A stretch of 5,464 bases of DNA from an uncultured Chloroflexota bacterium (GTDB lineage: Bacteria; Chloroflexota; Dehalococcoidia; UBA3495). A program made the position numbers and the translations under genes. A model generated the notes under the pieces. That model saw nothing but the letters and a program-made list of their open reading frames with translations. It was not told the origin of the DNA and ran no database searches. This document shows, piece by piece, positions 1 to 4,738 of the stretch. The stretch lies in assembly GCA_913020235.1 (NCBI GenBank), contig CAJWBT010000178.1:1-5464 (forward strand), written 5' to 3'. How positions within the stretch are numbered: the first letter of the stretch is position 1; each line of letters opens with the position of its first letter.

Positions 1-652
1 AGTGGGTCCAGTGGCGCTTTCGGTGCAACAGCCCGCCGAAGGCATTCTTCATCGCACCGGTCATGGTGGTGAAAACGTGGGTCTTCATCGTGGGCAGGTG
101 GACGATATTGGTCCCCGCGAAGGACTCCGGGATTTGAATGCCCTCCGGGAAGATGTCATGAAGCACCAGCATCTCCGCTTTGGGCTGGTAATCCACCCAA
201 CGGTTGGGAGGGCTGTCCAGATGCACCACCGGCAGGCCGCACCGGTCTTGAACCGCCTTGTGCTTGTTTTTCGCCTCTCCCTCATAGGAGTCCACCACCA
301 CGGTCCCGTTGTGGGCCCCGACCAGCTCCCGATGACCCAGGTTTCGCAGCGCCCCGACCACCCCTTCCAGCTGCCAGGGCGAAGTGGAGCAAGCCGGGTA
401 CCAGTGCTGCCAGGAGATGTTGATTTTCAGCAGGGTGGTGGTATCCGGGTCCAGGTGCCGGCTGACGCCGGCCAGCACCATGGCTCTCTGGATGTCGGCC
501 AGAACGGTCTCCGGCCGGGTGGCCACCACGGCCACCACCGGGCGCTGGGACGCCGGAGGGCTTTGGGTGGCCGGAGCTTCCGCCGGGGTTTGCAATGGCC
601 GGGCCGCTCCCACCGAAGTCACAGCATCATCGGGGTTGTTGGGTACTTGCAT
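1..652 (-). CDS. DUF362 domain protein, N-terminal 217 residues (3' end outside window)
   Basis: Reading the minus strand from the ATG at 652 gives an open frame that runs off the window edge without a stop. Residues 1-36 are rich in Pro, Ala and Thr and look disordered; the folded part starts near residue 38 (PVVAVVATRPE). Diagnostic stretches are LLKINISWQHWYPAC (74-88), AHNGTVVVDSYEGE (113-126), HLPTMKTH (185-192) and TGAMKNAFGG (198-207), which I recognise as the DUF362 family. DUF362 proteins are often found with Fe-S domains, but that part would lie outside the window and no biochemical role can be assigned. A GGAG (661-664) sits 8 nt before the ATG and supports this start. The gene lies 46 bp after the UbiA-type gene on the same strand and is probably the last visible member of that operon. 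The family call is firm; the function is unknown. Confidence 0.85.
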   Translation of the reverse strand, partial: MQVPNNPDDAVTSVGAARPLQTPAEAPATQSPPASQRPVVAVVATRPETVLADIQRAMVLAGVSRHLDPDTTTLLKINISWQHWYPACSTSPWQLEGVVGALRNLGHRELVGAHNGTVVVDSYEGEAKNKHKAVQDRCGLPVVHLDSPPNRWVDYQPKAEMLVLHDIFPEGIQIPESFAGTNIVHLPTMKTHVFTTMTGAMKNAFGGLLHRKRHWTH

Positions 653-698
653 TGAAGCTACTCCGTCGCGAACGACCGAAAGCTGATAGCTATACTCA

Positions 699-1643
699 CT
701 AGTTTAACAGCAGCACCAGGGCCGACACCCCCATCCAGCAGAGGATGGACAGGACCAAGGGGATGTCCCGTACGATTAGCTGTTCCGGGGCCTCCGCCTC
801 CCGGCTGGTGTTCAGCAGGTACAGATAGCGGAAGAGGCCAAAGGTCACCAGCGGCAGGGTGAGCAGCATGGTGTTGTTTTCCGGTAGATTTTCCGCTTCC
901 ACCGTGTACAGAGTATAGCTCAGCCAGGCTGCCGTTGCCGAGATCGTCATGCACTGTCCGATGAAGGCCCCAGCGTACTTGCTCAGCACCGGCCGCTGGC
1001 CGGACGCCGATTCCCCGGCAAGCCGCGCTTCCGCGTAGCGGCGGCCCAGCACAATGAACAGGGCCCCGGCGGCGGTGGTGACGTATAGCCAGGGCGATGG
1101 GGTGACTCCGATGGCAACCGCCCCGGCGACGACGCGAATAACGTAACCGCTGGACACCGCCAACACGTCCAGCAGAACAACCCGTTTGACGCCCAAGGAG
1201 TAGGCCACGTTGATGACCAAGTAGAGCAGGCCGATGGCCCCCAGCACCCATTCAACCAGGAACATCCCCGCCAGTCCGGCAGCGGCCAGGACCAACAACA
1301 CGGCCAGGGCCATGGGGACCCCTACTTGCCCCGAGGCGATGGGCCGGAGCCGCTTGACAGGGTGCTGCCGGTCGGCCTCCCGGTCTGCCAGGTCGTTGAA
1401 GAAGTAAACGGCACTGGACAGGGCACAGAACGCCACGAACAACACCAGCAACCGGACTACGAGCCCCGGAACGGGGTCAAGGTTTTCGAGAGACCAGGCC
1501 ACCTGGACCGAAAACACCAGCGGAAAGAACACCAGGCCGTTTCTGATCCATTGCCGGGGCCGCAACGCCTTCAGCAGGGCCGTTGCCCCCAATACCACAC
1601 CACCTTGCCCGGCCTGTTTGAGGAATTTGTCGCTGGTCCCCAT
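699..1643 (-). CDS. UbiA-superfamily transferase, decaprenyl-phosphate phosphoribosyltransferase-like
   Basis: This 314-residue integral membrane protein has roughly nine hydrophobic helices. The first UbiA Asp-rich motif is NDLADREAD (83-91), followed by HPVKRLRPIASG (94-105). The second conserved region is YSLGVKRVVLLDVLAVSSGY (148-167), containing Asp159, and LGRRYAEA lies at 199-206. The RPRQWIRN opening (28-35), the HPxKRxRPIASG extension and the LGRR segment are typical of enzymes that transfer phosphoribose from PRPP to a polyprenyl phosphate (DPPR synthase type), rather than of quinone or heme prenyltransferases. In mycobacteria such an enzyme feeds arabinan synthesis; in other phyla the product could serve other lipid-linked or hopanoid-linked riboses. 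Length is normal. The ATG at 1643 has GAGG 5 nt upstream and begins 12 bp after the flippase-like gene, so co-expression is likely. The exact acceptor is not readable from sequence. Confidence 0.87.
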   Translation of the reverse strand: MGTSDKFLKQAGQGGVVLGATALLKALRPRQWIRNGLVFFPLVFSVQVAWSLENLDPVPGLVVRLLVLFVAFCALSSAVYFFNDLADREADRQHPVKRLRPIASGQVGVPMALAVLLVLAAAGLAGMFLVEWVLGAIGLLYLVINVAYSLGVKRVVLLDVLAVSSGYVIRVVAGAVAIGVTPSPWLYVTTAAGALFIVLGRRYAEARLAGESASGQRPVLSKYAGAFIGQCMTISATAAWLSYTLYTVEAENLPENNTMLLTLPLVTFGLFRYLYLLNTSREAEAPEQLIVRDIPLVLSILCWMGVSALVLLLN

Positions 1644-1655
1644 AAACCCCTCGGC

Positions 1656-2627
1656 CTAGGAACGGACCTGCAGGACCGGGCGGTCCTGCTCTCCACTGGA
1701 GGCTGCGGCTACACGAGGAGGCCCGAACCGGTTCAAATAGGCCAGGGCAACGAGCCCGACGGCAACGGCGAACCAGAGGGTTGCCAACCGTACCAGCAGG
1801 GTTGCCGCAGAGGCAGGGCCCCTGGCGATTCCACTCTGCTGCAAAAGCGCGACCATGCTTCCTTCGGTGCCCACCAGGCCTCCGGGCAGCGCGCTGAGGG
1901 CGCCCACCAAGGTGGCGGCGGCGTAGATCGGCAGCGCTCGCGACAGGGCTACGTCGGCGTCCAGGCCTCGCAGAATTACCCATAGTGCCAGGCCTTCGCT
2001 GAACCAGGCGGCCACCCCCAGGACGATGGCCACCAGCAACACCTTGGGGGCGGCCAGTTGCCGTAGCCCTTGATAAGACGCACGCAGGGCACTGCTCCAA
2101 CGGCGCAGCAGCGGCAGGCCGAACAGGCGGTCACCTTTCCGGGTGCCGATGAATACCAGGGCCGCTCCGGACAGGAACAGGACCGCCGCGAGCGCGGCAA
2201 CCACGGGCATGGGCAGCAGGGCAAGGCCAAGCAACGCAAGCAGCACCACGGAGACTACGTCGGTCATCCGCTCCATGACGACTACCGGGGCCGTGGCGGA
2301 CACAGAAGCGCCGGCCCGGTCGCGGAGAAGGTAGCTCTTAATCAGCTCACCGGCCTTACCCGGGGTAATAGACATGGCCAGCCCGGAAAGAAACACCAGA
2401 CCGTTCAGTCCCAGGGGAAGGTCGATCCCCAGCACCCGCAGAAAGTAGGCCCAGCGCAGAAACCGCAGCCCGTAGTTCACGACAGCCAGGGCCAAAGCGG
2501 CAATCAGGTAGGGGAGAGGGAAGTGGGCCAGCTGCCCGCCGATCTCCCTGAAATCACCATAGCCGGCCAGTCCCACGAACACCAGGACGGTCAGCAGTAC
2601 CAGCAGCAGCAGCTTCTTGCCAGTCAC
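1656..2627 (-). CDS. Flippase-like integral membrane protein (LPG synthase TM domain, YbhN/AglD2-type)
   Basis: This 323-residue protein has about eight hydrophobic segments. It carries the marks of the lysylphosphatidylglycerol synthase TM-domain or 'flippase-like' family: SITPGKAGELIKSYLL (86-101), ERMTDV (119-124), a charged helix with Glu211 and the loop SALPGGLVGTEGSM (245-258). It lacks the soluble aminoacyl transferase domain of MprF, so it is not an LPG synthase. Stand-alone members are thought to move or modify lipid-linked sugars. The start is GTG at 2627 with a weak AGGTGG 12 nt upstream. No in-frame ATG exists before the upstream TAA, and the GTG overlaps the TGA of a possible 31-codon ORF. 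Its neighbour, the UbiA-type transferase 12 bp downstream, makes a polyprenyl-phosphate sugar a reasonable cargo, by inference. The C-terminal 20 or so residues after the last helix are polar and probably cytoplasmic. Confidence 0.85.
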   Translation of the reverse strand: MTGKKLLLLVLLTVLVFVGLAGYGDFREIGGQLAHFPLPYLIAALALAVVNYGLRFLRWAYFLRVLGIDLPLGLNGLVFLSGLAMSITPGKAGELIKSYLLRDRAGASVSATAPVVVMERMTDVVSVVLLALLGLALLPMPVVAALAAVLFLSGAALVFIGTRKGDRLFGLPLLRRWSSALRASYQGLRQLAAPKVLLVAIVLGVAAWFSEGLALWVILRGLDADVALSRALPIYAAATLVGALSALPGGLVGTEGSMVALLQQSGIARGPASAATLLVRLATLWFAVAVGLVALAYLNRFGPPRVAAASSGEQDRPVLQVRS

Positions 2628-2719
2628 TGCCGGGCCGGTCCACCTGATTGATCTGAGCCTCCAGCCTCTCGAAGCCGGTGCTGAGGCTGCCGGAACGCAA
2701 CCTCGGGCTTATTCTGCAT
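2624..2719 (-). CDS. Possible small ORF (31 aa) coupled to the flippase-like gene
   Basis: An ATG at 2719, with GGAG ending 6 nt before it, opens a 31-codon frame whose TGA overlaps the GTG start of the next gene in a GTGA junction. That arrangement is typical of translational coupling and would help explain the weak ribosome site of the larger gene. The peptide is polar (Gln, Arg, Gly, Pro-rich), begins MQNKPEVAFRQ, and has no membrane segment or motif I know. Codon use drifts toward A/T third positions in its second half, which argues against it. It may be a leader peptide or chance. Confidence 0.3.
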   Translation of the reverse strand: MQNKPEVAFRQPQHRLREAGGSDQSGGPARQ

Positions 2720-2815
2720 CACTGTCTCCGAAATGTCTCCTCAAAAGCAGGTGGCTTTGTCCTCCCCGCTCTCTGCTCGTCCGACAGCCGGCCGGCCGGA
2801 TAGCCGCCGCCGGGG
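2720..2815 (-). other. Intergenic stretch between membrane-protein genes
   Basis: Together with the possible small ORF, this makes a 188-bp gap. It is rich in G and C, with a GCCGGCCGGC palindrome near 2788-2799 and a short CCGGG/CCCGG stem that spans the stop codon of the upstream gene. No T-run follows either, so I do not call a terminator. I see no good promoter on the minus strand, so whether the four-helix gene and the downstream three share a transcript is open. Confidence 0.4.
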
Positions 2816-3259
2816 CTACCCGGACTTCTTCAGTTGGGAGTACATCGCCCCCAACGCGCCCATGCTGGCCGAGTACAGGGTAAACGTGAACACCGACAAC
2901 CACAGCAACCACTGAAACCGCTGGCTCAGATCCACGGCCATCGTCAGACCGGCCGCCACCGCCACCAAGAGCAGGAATACCAACACGCCCAGCAAGCCGC
3001 CGAACATAACGGACTTGAACAAGAAGGAGCGGCGAAGGTCACCGGTCGAAGATATGCCGTAGTACGCTCCGATGAACGCCCCGAAAGGGATGCCGATAAC
3101 GTCCACGATGGGAATCAGCGCCAGCAGCACCATGATTCCCAGAGCCACGAAGACTCCTTTGACCATTCCCTCTTCCGCAAGCTCCGCTATTTTCCGCGCC
3201 GGCCCGGATGTTTTCCCATTATAGACAAAACGGCCCAGGTAGCGCCATTGTTCGGCCAT
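2816..3259 (-). CDS. Hypothetical four-helix membrane protein
   Basis: I do not recognise this 147-residue protein. Residues 1-32 are polar and charged (MAEQWRYLGRFVYNGKT onward). About four hydrophobic segments follow, at roughly 33-52, 54-71, 83-106 and 114-140, and the protein ends in a short basic tail (QLKKSG). The first pair of helices holds Asp53 and many Gly residues, and a short STGDLRRS loop (71-78) separates them from the second pair. The start is uncertain: the ATG at 3259 has no good ribosome site, and a TTG at 3283 would add eight residues but has GGAG only 1 nt away. It is transcribed away from the thioesterase gene and may share the palindromic control site at 3287-3311. A role in the envelope is likely from topology alone. 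Confidence 0.7.
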   Translation of the reverse strand: MAEQWRYLGRFVYNGKTSGPARKIAELAEEGMVKGVFVALGIMVLLALIPIVDVIGIPFGAFIGAYYGISSTGDLRRSFLFKSVMFGGLLGVLVFLLLVAVAAGLTMAVDLSQRFQWLLWLSVFTFTLYSASMGALGAMYSQLKKSG

Positions 3260-3286
3260 GGAGCGGCGCGCCAGATTCCTCAATCT

Positions 3287-3311
3287 CCGTGGCAGGACGC
3301 TCTTGCCACGG
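3287..3311. promoter_or_regulatory. Inverted repeat in the divergent promoter region (candidate operator)
   Basis: The arms CCGTGGCA (3287-3294) and TGCCACGG (3304-3311) are perfect reverse complements separated by 9 nt. Two more pairs and one G-T match extend the symmetry inward, leaving a CGC centre. The site lies between the divergent membrane-protein and thioesterase genes and ends 1 bp before a TATACT box. It could be a dimeric repressor site or, in RNA, an 11-pair hairpin. No T-run follows on either strand, which argues against a terminator. Confidence 0.5.
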
Positions 3312-3312
3312 G

Positions 3313-3318
3313 TATACT
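3313..3318 (+). promoter_or_regulatory. Candidate -10 box for the thioesterase gene
   Basis: TATACT matches five of six bases of the TATAAT consensus. The -35 position at 17 nt spacing reads TGGCAG, which is poor and lies inside the inverted repeat, so an activator or repressor there could control it. A transcript would begin near 3325 and leave a leader of about 50 nt. Confidence 0.4.
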
Positions 3319-3373
3319 GGGTGGACGCCCCGCGCCGGCCGCGATGACCCCTTGGGGCCGGAGCCCGCGACCG

Positions 3374-3826
3374 ATGCGTGGTGGCGAATCCGTCAACGTA
3401 CAGGAGTCACCGCCATTGGGTACCGAAAGACCTGAACACGAATCCGAGTACGAGGCGCCCTTTGCCGCGCTGCTGGACATGCACCCCGGCCTCTGCGCCG
3501 ACGGTGTGGGCAGCGCCACCATGACCATCCACGAAAGCTATCTGCAGGACGCCGGTGTTGTCCAGGGCGGGTTGATCGTCTCCCTGGCCGACTACGCTTT
3601 CTACCGCGCGGCGAATTCGGTGCTGCGCCCAGGCCAGCGCAGTGTGACCGTGGAGCTGAAGGTCAACTTCATTGCGTCGGCCAAAGATGGGGAACTGACC
3701 GCCACCTCTCGGGTGCTCAGCGCCGGCCGCCGCGTAATCGTGGCCGACATGAACGTGACCGACCAGCAACAGAAGGTGATCGCCCACGGTCTTGGTACGT
3801 GCCTGGTGGTGCAGGAACAAACGTGA
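3374..3826 (+). CDS. PaaI-like hotdog-fold acyl-CoA thioesterase
   Basis: The 150-residue product belongs to the PaaI/thioesterase-4HBT group, which hydrolyses acyl- or aryl-CoA thioesters in the cytoplasm. The fold is shown by LDMHPGLCADGVGSATMTI (34-52), the central helix region GVVQGGLIVSLADYAFYRAANS (61-82), VELKVNFIASAKDGEL (93-108) and the closing strands up to AHGLGTCLVV. Asp73 in LAD is in the place of the catalytic acid of E. coli PaaI (Asp61), while the usual HGG is QGG (Gln64). Two starts are credible: ATG 3374 with GGAG 10 nt upstream (used here), or TTG 3416 with AGGAG 9 nt upstream, giving 136 residues, closer to family length. The first 20 residues of the longer form are polar and add no fold. 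It is divergent from the membrane genes and looks monocistronic. The natural substrate is unknown. Confidence 0.85.
   Translation: MRGGESVNVQESPPLGTERPEHESEYEAPFAALLDMHPGLCADGVGSATMTIHESYLQDAGVVQGGLIVSLADYAFYRAANSVLRPGQRSVTVELKVNFIASAKDGELTATSRVLSAGRRVIVADMNVTDQQQKVIAHGLGTCLVVQEQT
3402..3406 (+). promoter_or_regulatory. Ribosome binding site for alternative TTG start of the thioesterase
   Basis: AGGAG lies 9 nt before the TTG at 3416, which is in frame with the thioesterase and would start just before its conserved part. It is a stronger site than the GGAG (3360-3363) serving ATG 3374, so the shorter protein may be the real one. Confidence 0.4.
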
Positions 3827-3828
3827 GC

Positions 3829-3871
3829 CCGTCCGGCGCCACCGGGACGGCCCAGCCGGGGCGAGTTTGTT
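3829..3871 (+). terminator. Weak candidate terminator after the thioesterase gene
   Basis: CCGTCC (3829-3834) pairs with GGACGG (3845-3850). A competing stem, GCCC (3850-3853) with GGGC (3859-3862), is followed by GAGTTTGTT. The stems are GC-rich but short and the T-run is broken by G, so termination would be partial at best. Confidence 0.3.
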
Positions 3872-3889
3872 GACTAAGTATATAGACAA
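3870..3889 (+). promoter_or_regulatory. Palindromic candidate operator upstream of the Rrf2 gene
   Basis: Half-sites TTGACTA (3870-3876) and TAGACAA (3883-3889) are reverse complements except at the fourth base, separated by 6 nt. The site ends 2 bp before the -35 box of the Rrf2 promoter and sits in the most AT-rich patch of the window. Rrf2 proteins such as IscR, NsrR and CymR commonly control their own genes through sites of this size, so autoregulation is the natural reading, but no binding is shown. Confidence 0.45.
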
Positions 3890-3891
3890 AG

Positions 3892-3921
3892 TTGGAAATA
3901 CCCCCACGCCGATGCTATAAT
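3892..3921 (+). promoter_or_regulatory. Extended -10 promoter of the Rrf2 gene
   Basis: The -10 box is a perfect TATAAT (3916-3921) preceded by TGC, the extended -10 signature. TTGGAA (3892-3897) lies 18 bp upstream as the -35 box. Transcription would start near 3928, leaving a leader of about 26 nt that contains the GGAGG ribosome site. This is the clearest promoter in the window. Confidence 0.75.
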
Positions 3922-3940
3922 TGGCTTGTTGGAGCGGCTC

Positions 3941-3945
3941 GGAGG
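3941..3945 (+). promoter_or_regulatory. Ribosome binding site deciding the Rrf2 start
   Basis: GGAGG stands 8 nt before ATG 3954. An in-frame TTG at 3921 would overlap the -10 box and cannot be the start, so the 142-residue form is preferred. Confidence 0.8.
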
Positions 3946-3953
3946 TGGGTGCG

Positions 3954-4382
3954 ATGAGAATCCCCATGAAAGTGGACTACGGGGTACGGGCCATGGTGGA
4001 GTTGGCCTTGCACTACGGCAAGGGTCAGATCCAAACGGCGGACATCGCCAGCAAGCAAGGTATTCCCGAGGCCTATTTGGACCAGCTGATGACCTCGCTT
4101 CACAAGTTCGGCTTGGTCATAAGCCGGCGGGGCCCCCAGGGCGGGCACCGTCTGGCCATGGAACCGGCCGAGATCAACCTGCACATGGTGATGAGCACCC
4201 TGGACGGGAGTATCTCTCCACTGGACTGCCTGATCCACCCGAACGACTGCATTTTCTCCGAGACCTGCGCCCAGCAAGAGGTGTGGAAGTCGGTGGAAGA
4301 TGCCGTCCGGGACGTGCTTCGCAACATCAGCCTATCCGACTTGGCCCAACGCCATCGGCACCTGGCCGGGCAAGTAGCGTGA
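3954..4382 (+). CDS. Rrf2-family transcriptional regulator, IscR-like with three conserved cysteines
   Basis: The 142-residue protein aligns by eye with IscR over its whole length. The winged helix covers about 1-80: KVDYGVRAMVELAL (6-19), the recognition region ADIASKQGIPEAYLDQLMTSLHKFGLV (29-55) and the wing SRRGPQGGHRLA (57-68). Cys92, Cys99 and Cys105 follow in an x6/x5 spacing, close to the cysteines that hold an Fe-S cluster in IscR and NsrR, and are followed by the usual W (Trp111) and a C-terminal dimer helix. The protein probably senses iron-sulfur status, redox state, nitric oxide or sulfur supply; which of these cannot be told from sequence. It has its own promoter with an upstream palindrome and precedes a MoeB-like gene by 356 bp on the same strand, so that gene is a likely target. 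CymR-type members lack the cluster cysteines, which argues against a plain CymR. Confidence 0.9.
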   Translation: MRIPMKVDYGVRAMVELALHYGKGQIQTADIASKQGIPEAYLDQLMTSLHKFGLVISRRGPQGGHRLAMEPAEINLHMVMSTLDGSISPLDCLIHPNDCIFSETCAQQEVWKSVEDAVRDVLRNISLSDLAQRHRHLAGQVA

Positions 4383-4540
4383 CGCTGACTGGTAGAATCC
4401 GAACCGGGCCCAAGGGCATCTAACGTTCTGGTAGTGAGCTGCACGGGGCTTGGGACCAGTTCGCTTGATAAGCCAAATGACCGGGGATAGACTCAGGAAA
4501 ATCGATGAACCAGCCCGAAATCAAGCTCACCCGTACCTGT

Positions 4541-4567
4541 GCCTGTCCCCTTACATAGGGGACGGGC
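4541..4567 (+). repeat. Strong hairpin, REP-like
   Basis: GCCTGTCCCC (4541-4550) pairs over all ten positions, with one G-T wobble, with GGGGACGGGC (4558-4567), around a 7-nt loop TTACATA. No T-run follows, so it is not a standard terminator. CTGTCCCC/GGGGAC hairpins resemble dispersed REP-type repeats seen in many genomes, often linked to Y1 (IS200/REP) transposases; copy number cannot be seen from one window. Confidence 0.5.
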
Positions 4568-4585
4568 ATCGCGCCGGAGCTTTCG

Positions 4586-4635
4586 AAGCCTGCGCCCGCC
4601 CGGAAAGGGTTGCCCTCCAGGGGAAGCGCAGGTTT
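4586..4635 (+). other. Long stem enclosing two small hairpins in the moeB leader
   Basis: AAGCCTGCGC (4586-4595) pairs over ten positions, with one G-T, with GCGCAGGTTT (4626-4635). The enclosed 30 nt can form CCC-GGAAA-GGG and CCC-TCCA-GGG type mini-hairpins. An outer GCCGG/CCGGC pair (4573-4577 and 4650-4654) could close the whole unit. It is a plausible structured leader element, unassigned to a class. Confidence 0.35.
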
Positions 4636-4721
4636 CTTGCGTGAAGGGGCCGGCCCATCGAGGTTCAACGCCAGCAATAGCGACAGACCCCGTGGAAGCC
4701 TCGAGGGCGGAACGGATTTGT

Positions 4722-4728
4722 AAGGAGG
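4722..4728 (+). promoter_or_regulatory. Ribosome binding site of the MoeB-like gene
   Basis: AAGGAGG, nearly the full anti-16S complement, lies 10 nt before ATG 4739 and fixes that start. It is the strongest such site in the window. Confidence 0.8.
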
Positions 4729-4738
4729 AACACCTGCC

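Larger units (their letters stand above)
4383..4738 (+). promoter_or_regulatory. 356-bp leader/intergenic region upstream of moeB with possible RNA structure
   Basis: I see no convincing gene here. Open frames in it are short, lack good ribosome sites and match nothing known. A weak promoter is possible: TTGATA (4465-4470), 17 bp, TAGACT (4488-4493), giving a leader of about 240 nt. Three pairing systems can be drawn: GGTA/GTGAGCT (4430-4440) with AGCTCAC (4524-4530) and TACC (4534-4537); the 4541-4567 hairpin; and the 4586-4635 stem with an outer GCCGG/CCGGC pair (4573-4577 with 4650-4654). I found no match to TPP, cobalamin, FMN, SAM-I, T-box or Moco consensus motifs as I remember them. The length and the stems suggest cis regulation, as RNA or through protein sites. 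Confidence 0.4.

Noticed and set aside
2..655. Plus-strand open frame of 217 codons across the left edge
   Set aside because: It is the antisense shadow of the DUF362 gene, whose minus-strand translation has clear family motifs; the plus-strand product is His/Gly/Arg-rich with no recognisable fold.
1326..1985. Plus-strand open frame opposite the UbiA and flippase-like genes
   Set aside because: It spans two well-supported minus-strand genes and their junction and has low-complexity antisense composition.
3287..3311. Intrinsic terminator reading of the inverted repeat
   Set aside because: No T-run follows on either strand and it lies upstream of both flanking genes.
2834..3373. Long in-frame 5' extension of the thioesterase frame
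   Set aside because: It runs antisense through the four-helix membrane gene, is Gln/His/Arg-rich, and adds nothing to the normal hotdog length.
4698..4715. T-box-like GAGGGCGGAACGG before moeB
   Set aside because: It lacks the TGGN core needed to pair with tRNA ends and no stem I motifs or terminator are visible.
4383..4738. Known riboswitch or tRNA in the moeB leader
   Set aside because: I looked for TPP, cobalamin, FMN, SAM-I, c-di-GMP and Moco signatures and for a T-loop with acceptor stem, and found no convincing match by eye.
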